Source of the DNA: Tolypeutes matacus
Taxonomy: Eukaryota > Chordata > Mammalia > Cingulata > Chlamyphoridae
Assembly (NCBI GenBank): GCA_026826555.1
Contig: JAKSZT010020697.1
Coordinates: 1,833,685-1,897,684 of the forward strand
Length of the DNA stretch: 64,000 nt
Reading direction: 5' to 3'
Shown here: piece by piece, positions 10,546 through 23,556 of the stretch
Layout: the number at the start of each line of letters is the position of its first letter
Numbering within the stretch: the stretch's first letter is position 1
The notes under the pieces: model-generated
Database searches by the model: none
Seen by the model: only the letters and a program-made list of their open reading frames with translations
What the model was told of the DNA's origin: nothing
Made by a program: the position numbers and the translations under genes

Positions 10546-11744
10546 TAGCTAAAAACTTCTAAAATTATGACACCAAAACCAGATATATAGACCTTAAAAA
10601 CATGTAAAAACTTAATTATAAGAACCCTATAAAATTCAGAATAAAAACATTAATTCCATATGATAAAGGATATTGTACTGTTGAAACTAGATCATAAGGG
10701 TCAGAGAAAGATGAACTTCAGGTCAGGCTTCATATTTAATAATTTTTGCATGCATGTTGGCTTCAGTAATTCAGATATTGGCTGTTAGTTAAAGTATTTT
10801 ATTAATTATGTTAAGGCTTTGCTTGCTATTTCACAATAAATAGACCTCACATTTCTCTAAAATGCTGCCAACAAACAACCTTCAAGTGTCAATTTTAAGT
10901 GTCATTTGATAACTTTCTAATCCTGTCCTGCTTGCTTGAAAAGAAGGTTATTATTGCAGCATTATTAAATTTGCACTAAATAAACCCTTATTGCCAGAGC
11001 AGCCTCAATTCCTGCATCTGGCCATGCTTACAGTGAATGAGTGGTGACAGTTTGGCTTGTTCAAAGATAGAATCTGTAGAGGGCTTCTGCAATTTGGGAG
11101 TGCTCAACCAGGAGCAGATTTTGAGTTTGATGTACACCCATCCTTTGGCACACTTTAATGACTCAACTGGCCCATCACATTTCTATTTCTAATTATGGAG
11201 ATACTTTTGTAAGTTAACAGTCTCCTAAATCATTTGACATTCGCTTACTGAAAATTAAAATCATAAAAAGAAGTGAAACTGTATGCATGGAAATTGTGTG
11301 GTGGATCCTAGAATGAGAGATCTTTTATACAAATGAGAAGAAGTCTATAGTTTATCAGATTACCATTGACATGCAACACAATTTTAAAAAACATTTTTTT
11401 TTTCTCATAAAACATTTGGATTGTAGAGAATATCCTACAATTTGAGGAGCATGGACTATATTTGCTGAATTCTTAGCATCCAGTCTGTAGGGAGTAGCAC
11501 AGCTCTTTCAGACTGTTTCTAAAAAAGCTTGGTTTTGAAGTCACCTCTTTAATAATTATAGAGGCTCCCCTCTCAGTCCCTTTCCACTTGACCCTAACAT
11601 AGCCCCATCTTTCCCTATGCCCCCCACAGACACAATCACACATGCCACATGGTACCAGGAACTCCTGTTTTGCAGCATCCAGAGTTCCCCAAGAAAGGAA
11701 CACCAATAAATAAAGTAGTGCCCTGAGTCTAACATTAGCTTATT
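10546..11744. other. Unassigned intergenic DNA
   Basis: AT-rich with no recognisable gene or repeat. The 77-codon frame at 11473-11706 on the minus strand has no family features and is probably chance. Confidence 0.55.
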
Positions 11745-11915
11745 TTATTCCATCTTGTAATGAGACAGGTGTCATCTCATTCTTTGACTAGAAAAGGAGA
11801 TTTCAGTCCAAAACATGGACTTGTTCAAGATCATTGAAAGTTGTTACAGATTCAGAATTTGAGACCATGGTTCCTGGGCTCTTGGTCCATGTGCTCATTA
11901 GAACATGTGCTTCAT
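11745..11915 (+). mobile_element. MIR-like relic
   Basis: 'gacttgttcaagatcattg' (11818) followed by 'ttcagaatttgagaccatgg' and 'gctcttggtccatgtgctc' follows the MIR order (accession phrase, then 'ggatttgaaccc'-like, then 'ccatgctc'-like). Weak. Confidence 0.35.
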
Positions 11916-13130
11916 CTGAGTAAAATATCTATCCACTGTGTGGAAGCAAGAGGCCCCACATTAATATGATTAGAGAGGGAGGAAGGTGCACAAGAACATC
12001 TCTATTAAGCTAATACACTACCACATCCTGTTTTACAAATAACACCAACAACAACTGTAGTAATACTGATGATGCCAAATTTTAGGTCAACTACACTGGA
12101 CCTTGCCATTTGCTCTGTTATTGGTTTAAAATGCAATTATTAAAGGCAAATTTTTATCACAAGACTCTGAAATCCCTTTATTAACTCAACAAATATTTAT
12201 GTATTAGGGTACCAATATAGAGCATCTTTAAATATTTTTATTTAATTTTAATTGAAAAACTGCTATCTGTGAATTGCTAAAATCTTTTGAAAGCAACTTC
12301 TTTGGTTTGGTAAAATCACCAGGACAGACCCTTCAGTTACACATAGACAATGCAAATGCCAACAATTGTTCTCAGAGAAAACTGATTGCCATACAATGTG
12401 AATGCAGATGGTATAGAATGTGGTTTGCAGGCATTTATACTTGGATAAAGTGTACACTGTAAGCCAGACTGGGCCCTTAATTATTTAGATAAATTCTATA
12501 CAGTAAGTTGAATAACCAATTCCCCTTAAATGGTATGATTCAACTTAGGATTTCTCAGGCTTGGGAAAATATATTGTTGATTATTGCATCTGTCAAGAAT
12601 GTGGTGGTTGAGAATTCCCCTGGAACAAATAGGTATTTGTATTGGAGGGGAGATAATAACACTCTCTAGGTTCAGAGATTAGTACCTATGTGTTCCAAGA
12701 GTAACTACTGCTTGGGACAGGGCACTTTCATCTTGGCATGTTGTTCTTGCTATTCCACCAGAGATCTGTAAACCAGCCTGGCATTATCTGTGATTTAAAA
12801 TCCAAATGAAGGCAACTGTGCTTATCTAAGGATCCAGAAGCCTAGAGAAATGCATGATAAGACAACAATAATTATGTGGCATTTGGGAACAGCAAGCTAA
12901 GTTGGTGGACCAAAGTAACAAGTGACTGCCAAGCTTGGTTAGAGGAACATGTAGGCTTTCAATGAGGACTCCTTGGAAAATAAATCTGGGAGAAGGTTTG
13001 GATATCCTAAAATTGGGGTCATGAAACATAGCTTTATTTTGCACCCATTTCAGGAGCAGTGGGACTTTCCGTTTCCAAATATTGTTTATATATGTCAGAC
13101 ACAGTGCTTGGCTGTGGATAAACAAAAGCA
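11916..13130. other. Unassigned intergenic DNA
   Basis: No convincing gene. Small frames (62-101 codons at 12263-12462 and 12826-13131) occur on both strands without family signatures. Confidence 0.55.
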
Positions 13131-13440
13131 AACAACAATTATCCCAGATACTACATCCTTCAAACTTTCACCCAGTTATCCCACTGAGTATTTTCACCTA
13201 TTAAAAATCTATTTTATATCTCTGATCTGTCTTCTTCTGCATTAGTGAAACCCACAATGTTTTGCTTGATTTTGTTTTAATTTGATATAAAACAGCAGCC
13301 TCCTTCTTGGTTTCCCTTCCCCCAGTCTTTACTCTTATTTCTCTCCAATTCATCTTTTACATAGCTGCCAAATAAACATGGGCCCTGCCTTAAAAGCACT
13401 TAAAATCTAGACCTAAACTTGATGTAAAATCCAGTACTAA
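13131..13440 (+). mobile_element. L2-like LINE relic, copy 1
   Basis: The order 'cccagttatcccactgag', 'tattttcacc', a C/T-rich tract, then 'acatagctgcca' (13361) parallels 14965-15185. It continues into wording that resembles the L2 3' region (agcacttaaaatctag). Highly decayed. Confidence 0.4.
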
Positions 13441-14950
13441 ATATCTAGTGTTCATTTCTGCATGTGTATGTGTTGTCAGGGTGAGGGAGTGATAGGCAGG
13501 GTGGGAGGATTACCTTTTAATAGCAGGATGTCAAAGTATGAATAGCCATTTCCAAGTTGCAATCTGTCTGTACAGTATGTGCTGCCTCAAAATTCTCTTC
13601 CTTAGTGAGAATCCTCTGACTAATGTAGAGCAATGAGCAAGAACCACAGGCAAAGGCACAGCAGAAGTCAGTCCTCAGTCACAGGTTCCTGGTAGGCAAG
13701 GAATGGCATATGGGAACTATAGGTTTTCCCAATCTTTATAAATGACATGGATAGGTTTAACAACAACAACAAAAAAACCAACCAAGGTATCATTTATTAA
13801 AATATCAGGAGAATGCAAATGAAAAAATGAAACTCCATGAACTGAATGCCAAAAAGCAGTAAAGAGTATTATGCATTAATGTCATCTACTAATAAGGATG
13901 AGGAAGATTGCTTTCTGGATTTGGGGCTCTCTGGTCTTTGCCAACAATATGGTGAAAAAGGGTCCTTGGGATGAGGGCATTATGGTGACCCTACAGCAGA
14001 GATCAATCGTGAGTCACTCCTTGCATGATACCTCAGGATGTAGGATGACAATGCACTTAGGTAACTGGAAAAATAAAGCAAACCATCACCTGAGGAAAAG
14101 GCAGCTCTCTTCCTCACCTCTTTCTCATCATCATCCAAGTTAGTGATAACTTATTGAAAGATTTTTAATGGCCTGCAACTTTTAAGAGTCAGAATTGAGA
14201 TCTGTGTGGAGGAGGATGGCTTCTGAGACCTCTGTCATATAAAAAGACCATGAACATTGCATTCTTGTATATGTGAATAAGCTGAATTATATGAAGGAGG
14301 GAGTTATCTGATTGCTGGGGAAATACTTCTTGGTTCCCTTAACTGAATAAACTCATTATAAGTACAATACAATTTTCTGAAGAGTTTCTGTGTCCAGAAA
14401 GCCAGTGGAAGATCAATAAAGCAAACAAAACTGGAACTACTCCACCTGTAGTCATCCATGATGGCTACCTAGTTAAAAAAGAATAGACAGTTTTCTCTCC
14501 TGCTTTTAATTGATTTACACTATTGACCACTTCCTTCTTTTAACATTCTCCCCTCCCTTTGCTCCTCCTTTCTTCTAATTTCTCCTACAACCTCTATGTC
14601 CCCTCCTTCACAGCTTGTTTTCCAGATTTCTTCCTTCAGCCTATTTAAGGGGGGTGTTCCATCAGGTTCTGTCCATTTTCCTTTTATTCTTACTGTACTC
14701 ATTTTTCCTGTTACCCACCCCTTGTACAATCATGGCTTTTTTTTTTTTTTTTTTTTTTAATCACATAGAGAGTGAAATCTCCAGTCTGGACATCTTTTGA
14801 AAATTTATCGTGCACATAACTAATGGCCCATAGAATATCTCCACCTCAGTTTCTAATTTAGATTTAGAAATTTTGTCTCCTGCAAACCCATTTCTCTTGC
14901 TATATTCTGGGCCTCAATGAATATACAATTCAGTTGCTAAAATCGCAAAT
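13441..14950. other. Unassigned intergenic DNA
   Basis: No gene. It contains a (caa)n-like tract at 13759-13785 and a run of about 22 T at 14736-14758 that is not followed by a recognisable SINE body. The 81-codon frame at 13898 has no family features. Confidence 0.5.
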
Positions 14951-15500
14951 ATGAAAATAATCCCAGATACTTCTTTGTCCTCTATCCCCACATCCAGTTG
15001 TCCCATTGAGTATTTTCACCACCTACAACTCTTTTTAATATAATGCTCTTTCAGGGTCTCTCTTCCTCTCCATCAATGATGCCCCTGTCCTTTTGTTTTA
15101 ATTTCAACTAATTCAGCCTCCTCCATCTTAGTCCCTTTGCTTTTAGTCTTGTTCCCATATAATTCTTCTTCTACATAGCTGCCAGAAAATTTTCTAAAGG
15201 AAATCTCATCTACCTCTCCCTTGACTTAAAAGTATTTCAAACTTCCACATTGTCCATAAAATATAGACTCTTTGGTCAGCTACAAATTAACTGCATGATC
15301 TGGTCCTTGCCTAACCTCTCTAAACTTATCTCTCACCACACCTCTCACCTTGTATTTCATAATGCAATTGTGCACAATTATTTACAGCCCCTAATCTAAT
15401 ACCGACTCACTCTCATTACAGCCCATGTACAAAATCCCAAACACATCTTCTGCTTTACACTGGAGAAAGCCCAACAATGTACCTTAGAATTGACACAACA
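14951..15500 (+). mobile_element. L2-like LINE relic, copy 2
   Basis: The stretch from 'acatagctgccagaaaattt' (15173) through 'taactgcatgatctggtcc' (15288) and 'ttgcctaacctctctaaac' (15306) follows the L2 3' region, where the 'catgatctggcccctgccta' wording is characteristic. The upstream half resembles 13131-13440. Confidence 0.5.
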
Positions 15501-16925
15501 GGACATTTTCTAAGCTACACCCCTTGTCACGCCATGTGCAGGTTTTAGATTAGAGGCCTTGGCTACCTCCTCATATGCCTCTTGAATTCCTTGAAATAAC
15601 CATGGAAAACAGTATCTCCCTATGGGTTCTGGGACTAAGAGCCACCCTTGTGTGCTGCCCATTAAGCTCTATTAGGAAGGTCAGTTCCTGGATGCTTATT
15701 GGTCACTTATAGAGATGGATTTGTTTACAGGACCACAACTAGTCACTTTGTTTATATGGATTCCCATAATGACATAGGTAACAGATAATTCCTAGCAGAA
15801 GTTCTGCAAAGCCAATAAAGACCTCAGTGGTAAAATGGAAATGGTACCTACAAGAAAGGGCTAAACCTGACAAACCTCACAATACCCTAACAAAGATGTG
15901 TGAATCCAGCAGCTAGAGGTTTGATTAAAATGAATCTTGATCCTTGTGGCCCAGGAGTATACTACTAGCCAAGACCCTCTTGCCCTCACCACCCCCAGTG
16001 GATAGCCACATATGAAAGCCACTCTCCAGAAAACTGGCAACCACATATGACAGTTGTCTCAACCCAAGTGTTCATCACTGGAGATGACAATACCCTTTCC
16101 ACAGAGCCATCAACAGCAGAGATTATGTTCCCTATGACTTGCTTTTACCAGACCCTCCTCACTTGTACCACACTATCCAGGTACTACCTCCTACCAGTTA
16201 TCCAACAACAGCTTCAGAGATATTTTCACCAGTATGACATCAACAACAACCCTTGCCCAGCTTGAAGCTGTGCCTTCTTTGATCTACAAGAGATCCTTCT
16301 GGTGGCTTCATACCATCTGGATGACCTGTCCTTCCTCCAGATTCTTGTTGGCTCCAATGTTGACCCTGAGTTCTGGGGATTCTGACTCCCATGGAGGGTA
16401 CCCAAAAACAATGGAGCTGTCCCCAATCAGCAGGATTGGAAGCAGGATTCTCTCCAGGACTGAATCCCCAGGGAAGGTCTCCTTCAGGGGTAGTGCCAAG
16501 ACCTCCATGTTAAAGGACTCTAGTGGTATTAGAGTACCTGGAAAGTAAGGGCAACTCACCTCCTGCAGAAGAAAGAAACAGCAGTGAGAGGCTGTAAGGA
16601 AGGTGTTCAGAAGTGGGATAGAATTTTTCATGATCTGAAGGAACTCAGAGCACAGGTGATACTTCAACTATATACAACGGGACCAGTATGCATTTGGGTT
16701 GCAACTCTGTACACCTTATCAAGGTGGAGCTTGGGATGGCTGCTGTCCTTTTGCTGATCAAGTGGGACTAGCTCCTGAAAAGAACATCTGGGTTCAGACA
16801 CAGAACTGCCACTTACACCCAGGTCTCTGCAGGACTTATCTCCCCTCCCTGAGCAACATGATCATACTGACCCACTTTTCATGGGCTTCCAGAAAGCTTA
16901 GAAATGAGCATATTTGCTTACATAT
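15501..16925. other. Unassigned, low-repeat-looking DNA
   Basis: Base composition is less AT-rich than elsewhere. Overlapping frames on both strands (104 codons at 16234 plus; 119 codons at 16308-16667 minus) match nothing I recognise. The minus frame reads E-L-R-V-N-I-G-A-N near its end, without a known motif. This could be an old pseudogene, an LTR or plain unique DNA. Confidence 0.4.
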
Positions 16926-17940
16926 AGGTTATTTACTTTTTTAAAATAAAATTTCTTTAAAGTGCATTATTCATACATGAACATACATAAACAACAAGTG
17001 TAGAATAAAAGTCATGCACTTATGAAAAAACCCTACATATCATAATACAGGGCTCCCGGGGATCACCCTACCAACACCTTGCATTGCTGTGAAACATTTG
17101 TAATGAACTATAAAAAGGTTTTGTCAAAATATTACCACTAACTATAGGTCATAGCTCACATTTGGTTTATTTTTCCCCAACTCATCCAATTATTAACACC
17201 CTCTATTAGTATTACACAATTGTTATAGTTCATGAGAGGATGTTCTCATATTTTTCCTTTTAACCACAGTTGCTCTTCCACCACTGGATTACCCATGTTA
17301 TACATTCCAATGTTTTTCACAATCCATTCAATGTTTACAATCAGTGGCTATCATTTTCATCAAAAAGTTGTGCTGTCATCACCTCAATTTTAGAACATTT
17401 TCATTACTCCAAAAGGAAAAATCCTGTATCTTCTTATACCTCCTAGAGTTGTCTCTTAGAATTTATATATCTTCTTCACTGTTGCTGCATAAATATTACA
17501 ATGTTGCTGTTGACTATAACTATAATATAAAATAATTTTAATTTTCTCATATATCACCATATCCTTAACAATTTGTAAAAGAAGAACATTCTGATATTTA
17601 TACTATTAACCACAATCTTCACCTACTCCTGAAATCACTGTTATACATACCCTATATTATTCTCTAGTTTCCTTTCACTTGACATTTATATCACAGACTA
17701 CACCTTTCAGCTACAAGCTCATTTATAAATCAACACTCTTAGTTATACTCACTATAATGTCTTACCATGTACTCCATTTAATACCTTTATATTAAACCTA
17801 ATTAAAAATTCTATATACATTTAATTAAGCATCAACCCACAATCTATTTCCTAGTATCCTATACTCCAGAGTTTATCTTCTTGAGGTTACTCATCATATT
17901 TAGTTCATATTGGTGAAGACCATAGAATATTTAACTTTTT
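16926..17940 (-). mobile_element. L1 3' UTR (minus strand)
   Basis: Antisense L1 3' UTR of the same type as 3088-4190. It starts with an A/T-rich tail, then 'attcatacatgaacatac' (16967), the 'attgctgtgaaacatttg' block and 'cattactccaaaaggaaaaa' (17401). It leads without a break into antisense ORF2 at about 17940. Confidence 0.7.
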
Positions 17941-18355
17941 TGGTCTAGATTATCTCACACAACATAATATCCATAAGGTTCATCCATGTTCTAATATGGA
18001 TCTTGATGTCATTTCTTCTTACAGCAGAATAGGATTCCATTGTATGTATATACCATATTTCATTTAGTCATTCATCAGTTGATGGACATTTAGGCTGATT
18101 CCATATTTTAGCATTTGAGAATAATGTCACTAAGAACATCAGTATGCAAAAGTTAGGTCATGTCCTTGTTCTCAGTTCTTCTGAAAATATTCCTAATAAT
18201 GGGATTGATGGATCATACAGCAGTTCTCTACTAAGCTTCTTGAGGTACTTCCAACATGACTTCCATAATGGCTGCACCATTCTGAATTCCCATCAACAGT
18301 GAAGAAGTGTTCTTATTTCTCCATATCTCTCCAGCTCTTGTAGTTTTCTGTTTTC
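17941..18355 (-). pseudogene. L1 ORF2 C-terminal fossil
   Basis: Antisense end of ORF2 ('ttacagcagaataggattcc' at 18020, 'cattcatcagttgatggac' at 18069). About the last 135 codons, without an open frame. It ends abruptly where plus-strand L1 sequence begins. The same ORF2 interval occurs in sense at 20590-21060, so the two make an inverted repeat. Confidence 0.7.
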
Positions 18356-21090
18356 ATACAGTAAACACTTATACAATCAGTGGGTCAAGAAGGAAATTGC
18401 AAAAGAAATCAGTAACTACCTTGAAATGAATGTAAATGACATCACAATATATCAAAACCTATGGGATACAACAAAAGCAGTGCTAAAAGAGAAATTCATA
18501 GCCGTAAATGCATATATTAAAAAAGAGTTAACTCAAAGACCAAACTGCCTGTCTGGAGGACTTAGAAAAAGAACAACAAACTAATCCCAAAGCAAATAGA
18601 AAGAAAGAAATATTAAAGATTAAAACAGAGTTGAATGAAATTGAAAATAAAAAAGCACTAGAAAAAATAAACAAAACTGAAAGCTGGTTCTTTGACAAGA
18701 TTACTAAAATTTACAAACCCTTAGCTAGATAACAAAGAAAAAAAGAAAGAATATGCAAATACATAAAATAAGAAATGAGGAAGGGGATATCACCACTTAC
18801 CTCACAGAAATAGAGTATCATAAGTGGATACTTTGAAAAAATATATGCCCACAAGATGAATGACATAAAGTAAATGGACAAATTCCTACAAACACACAGG
18901 CAGCCTATATTGATGAAAGAAAAAATTGAACTCAATAGGCCAACCAAAAGTAATGGGATTGAATTAGTCATCCAAAATCTCCCAACTAAAGAGAGCCCAG
19001 AACCAGATGCCTTCATAGGTGAATTAGAACAAACATTCTGGAAAGAACTCATACCAATCCTGCTTAAAATCTTTAAAAAATGCAAGTAGAAGGAACATTG
19101 CCTAACTCATTCAATGATTCCAACATAACCTTAATACCAAAGCCACACAATGATGCCACAAGAAAGGAAAACTGTAGGCCAATCATTCTAATAAACCTAG
19201 ATGTTAAAATTCTCAACAAAATACTTGCTAATCATATTCAACAACACTTCAGATGAATTATACACCATGACCAAGTGGGTTTCCTCCCTGGTTTGCAAGG
19301 ATGGTTCAACATAAGAAAATCAAACAATGTAATACCCCACATTAATAGATTGAAAGAAAAAAATCACATGATTATCCTTATAGATGCAGAAAAAATATTT
19401 GACAAAATACAGCACGCTTTCCTGATAACAATTACTTGAAAAGATAGGAATAGAAGGAAGTTTCCACAGCATGATAAAGGATATATATGAAAAAAACAAA
19501 GATAACATCATATTCAATGATGAAATGCTAAAAGCTTTCACTCTAAGATCTGGAACAAGACAAGAATGTGAACTGACACTTCTCTTATTTAACATTGTGT
19601 TAGAAGTATTTGCTGGAGCACTTAGGCAAGAAAAAAATAGAAAAGTCATCCAAATTGGAAAGGAAGAAGTAAAATTTCAAAATTTGCAGATAACATGATC
19701 TTATGCATAAAAAACACTAAGAAATCTACAAAAAAGCTTCTAGGGCTTATAAATGAGTTCATTAAAGTGGCAGGTTATAAGATTAATGTGCAAAAACAGT
19801 AGCATTTCTGTACACCAATAATGAGAAAACTAAGTAGGAAATCAAGAACAGAATCCCATTTACAATAGCAAATAAAAGAATCAAATACCAAGGAATGAAT
19901 TTAACTAAAGATGTAAGGGACTTGTACACAGAATTACACAACACTGTTAAAGGAAATCAAAGAAGGCCTAAATAAATGGTAGAATATTCCCTGTTCATAG
20001 ATAAGAAGACTAAATATCATTAAGATGTCTATCCTACTCAAACTGATTTACAGATTTAACACAATCCCAATAAAAATTACCACAGCATTTTTTACTGAAT
20101 TGGAAAAGCTAACTATGAAGTTTATTTGGAAAGACAAGGGGCTCTGAATAGCCAAAGACATGTTGAAAAAGAAAAATGAAATCAGAAGAATCACACTACC
20201 TCACTTTGAACATAGTGCATAGTATTGCATGGTATTCAACATGGTCCAAAGATCTAAATATAAGCACCAAGACCATAAAGATCTTGAAAGATAATGTAAG
20301 GAAGCATCTACAAGACCTTGTTATAGGAAATGGTTTCAAGAATTTTACATCCAAAGCATGAGCAATGAAAGAAAAAATAGATAAATGTGACCTCCTCAAA
20401 ATTAAAAACCTTTGCACCTCAAAGGAGTTTGTTAAGAAATTGAAAAGGCAGCTGACTAAATGGGAGAAAATATTTGGTAACAACCTATCTCATAGGCGTT
20501 TAATATCCAGCATATATAAAGAAAACCTACATCTCAAAATAAAAAGACAAAAAACCCATTTAAAAATGGGCAAGTGATTTGAATACACTTCTCCAAAGAA
20601 GATATACAAATGGATAAAAAGCACATGAAAAGATGTCAAATATCACTAATTATTAGGGAAATGCAAATCAAAACTACAATGAAATATCATCTTAAACCCA
20701 TTAGACTGGCATCTATTAGTAAAAAAGACTACAAGTGTTTGAGAGGATGTGGAGGAAAGGAAACACTTAGCCACCACTAGTGGGAACGTATAGTGGTGCA
20801 GACATTTTGGAAAACAGATTGGTGGTTCCTCAGGAAACTAACTATAGAACTGCCATACGATCCAGCAATCCCACTGCTGGGTATATGTCCTGAAGAATTG
20901 AAGCATGGACATGAACAGTTATATGCACACCAATGTTCACAGCAGCATTATTCATTGTTGCCAATAGTTGGAAACAACCCAAATGTCCATCAAGAGATGA
21001 ATAGATAAGAAAACTGTGGTATATACATACAATGGAATGTTATTCAGCTGTAAAAATGAATGCAGTATTAAGACATGGAATAACATGGAT
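18356..21090 (+). pseudogene. L1 ORF2 fossil (5'-truncated)
   Basis: Plus-strand L1 beginning inside ORF2, in the part after the endonuclease, and running to the ORF2 end. Open pieces at 18874-19089, 19471-19698, 20176-20361, 20365-20577 and 20793-21008 keep reverse transcriptase wording (S-P-E-P-D-A-F where P-G-P-D-G-F is usual; L-R-S-G-T-R-Q-E-C) and the C-terminal W-E-K-I-F-G-N motif. Many stops and shifts; inactive. Confidence 0.8.
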
Positions 21091-22190
21091 GAATCTTAAA
21101 GACTTTGTTGAGTAAAGTAAGCCAGGCACTTAAGGAGAAATGTTACATGACCTCACTGACATAAATTAAGCAAATTGAGGAGACTCACAAAGCTAGAGTC
21201 TGGAAGATAGGTTTCCAGAAGAAAGAAAGGGAGTAGAGGGTTGTGAGACAATGCCCACATGAGCAAAATTTAAGATAAGGTGGAAGGGTGTAGTTGTGGA
21301 ATGGATGGGCATTACATTTGTGCAGTGATGCTATTGGTTTCAGAGGTGCTGGTCTGTGCAGAAGGTAGAGTGGGGGGGTGTTGGACTATCCATGGAACTG
21401 GGGGGATGGGTTGCGGAAGGAGCTGGTGAACTCTGGGGATTTGCAGGTCTGTGGTTAAAACTAAAACTTTGGGAATGTTCTTTTGGCAATATGGCATGGG
21501 AGGGTTACTGGTGTAGGATATGAATGTGGGGGGCATAAAGAACAGGGCATACAGAACAGTGGCAGGCTTCTATGGAATAAGTAAGTGTTCATCTTGTCAT
21601 AGTGTGCTTTATCAGTCAGGGTAGGCTCACATATTAACCAAGAAAATATTAAACTCTCATCCTGAGGAGTCCTGCTACCTACTCAAATAGAAGGGCAAGG
21701 ACCTCTCAAGAACATAGACAGAGACTAATAAAAGAAAAGTAATGAATATGTCAAGTCCTCAATATTATTGCAAGTAACTATGAATTTTATTCCTCAAAAA
21801 GTGATACTTAGTGGTCATAACAGGTCCCAATGGGAGGGGAGGAAAAAATAGAATAGATGGAACATAGGGCATTTTTAAGACATCAGAATGGTTCTGCATG
21901 ATTTTGCAATAATGGATAAAGGCCCATTTAAATTTTTTCAAAATTTATAAAAGTGTACTCTCCAAAATGTAAACCATAATGTAAATCATTGACCATGGTT
22001 AGTAGCAATGCTTCAATATTTGTACCTCAATTGTAACAAATATACCATCCACATGTAAAATGTTATCAATAGGGGAGAGGGGGGGAAAGGGAGAGGATAT
22101 TGAGTATATGGGAATCCCCTATATTCTGTACAGGAATTTCCTGTAACCTAAAGCTTCTTTGAGGATAAAATGAAAAAAAATAAGACACTT
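21091..22190 (+). mobile_element. L1 3' UTR (plus strand)
   Basis: Continues the L1 from 18356. It ends with a G-rich purine stretch (22074-22100), a 'tatgggaatccccta'-type phrase and an A-rich end near 22190. The G-rich tract followed by this phrase recurs at 37078-37130 and, in reverse, near 43440. Confidence 0.65.
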
Positions 22191-23550
22191 GGAGAATATA
22201 CAGAAGAAATTGTCAATGTACATACAAGACAACAGATTTTACAGTGATGAAAGACAAAATGTCAAAAATATTTTCTTATTTTTTAAATTATTTCAATTTT
22301 TTTGTATTTTATTTGTTATTTTAAAACTATCATCTCCTCATTAATTTTCACTGGTTATTTGTTGCTTTCATTTTTGAAGAAGTGTTGGAACACAGAAGGG
22401 TCACAACTGTTGCAGAGGAATATAATTGGTGTGTGGTGTCAGTGATGGGGATGCATGGGAGGAAGTTCACCTGGGACATACCTCTAAGACATATGAATGT
22501 GTTCAAGTGTTCATGTGGCATTGTCATGGTGGGTGGAGAGCCACACAATAACCAAAAAATATCAGATTTCCATCCTAGGGAGCTCTGCAACATTCTCTAA
22601 TGGGACAGCAAAAGGACCCTGACTACAGGGGCAGTGCCTAATGAAGGTGTATGGACCATCATGACAGGCCCTTGATATTTATTACTGTACTTATGAACTT
22701 TTCTTTTGAAATTGAAACTTAGACTAGTACTCTATGTTTCCTAAGCATTACTTCTTGAAAGCCTCCTTGTTACTCAAATGTGGCCTCTTTCTAAGCCAAA
22801 TGCAGAATATAAATGCTTTACCTTTCCCCCAATGTGGGACATGACTCCTGGGGATAAGCCTCCCTGTCACTGAAGGATTATTACCGAGCACTAACTAGTT
22901 AGTGATGAACTAGCAACCTGAAAAAAGACCTTGACCAAAAGAAGGAAAGTATAAATACAAATGACTTCTTATGGTTAAGAGATTTCAAAGGGAGTCAGGA
23001 GATCATTCCAGAGATTACATTTATGCACATCTCAGCAGGATCTCATTGACTGACATAGTAAATATTGCCTCAAATAGCAGGGCCCTGAGGGCTTTAGGGA
23101 CATCCAGACATTATAGGCAAGCAAGACATTTAAGGAGTTTGGTGCCCTGTCAGTGGGCCCTACTTTGGAATCTACACTCCCCAGTGTGACAGAGTTGGAC
23201 TCATTTGTGGTTTCCCTACAAATGGCTCTTCTTCACCCTTTATTTGAATCAATAGTTATTACTAGACTAGGTAGGTGAATGTCTAAGAGACTTAAATCTT
23301 TGGCTGGTCCATGTGTCAGTAGGGCCCTGAATGTCAACAGAATTGAAACATCTATTTTCCAGTTCATTGGACTCACCCAGGACAACTAACAAGGAGATGA
23401 TGATGGGCAACATATCCCAAGGAACAGAAACTGTCTGCAAAGGCAAGTAAGTTAGTCCTATCCATCAGCCCCATGGGATCTAAGCCCCTTCTCAATTAGA
23501 GTCAGAGTGGGCATACCATCCCAGCATCTCCAGAACTGGGGAATGAACTT
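22191..23550 (+). mobile_element. L1 3'-UTR fragment, host of both ERVs (left part)
   Basis: The stretch at 22825-22870, with 'caatgtgggacatgactcct' and 'ggggataagcctccctg', is the reverse complement of the L1 3' UTR found at 39825-39850 and 45095-45120. So this is sense-orientation L1 3' UTR. It is interrupted at 23557 by ERV-A, continues at 31234-31573, and ends at about 37150 after ERV-B. The AT-rich lead-in at 22191-22340 is unassigned. Confidence 0.65.
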
Positions 23551-23556
23551 GGATTC
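23551..23556 (+). repeat. ERV-A target-site duplication, left (decayed)
   Basis: 'ggattc' here against 'ggaata' at 31234-31239: 4 of 6 positions agree. Class II ERVs make 6-base duplications, so this is compatible with old insertion, but weak on its own. Confidence 0.45.

Noticed and set aside
14736..14758. T run as the tail of a minus-strand SINE
   Set aside because: The sequence to the right has no B box or SINE wording and no flanking duplication.
16926..22190. A single L1 insertion with 5' inversion (twin priming)
   Set aside because: Both arms contain the ORF2 end and a 3' UTR, whereas twin priming would leave only one 3' end. Two separate insertions fit better.
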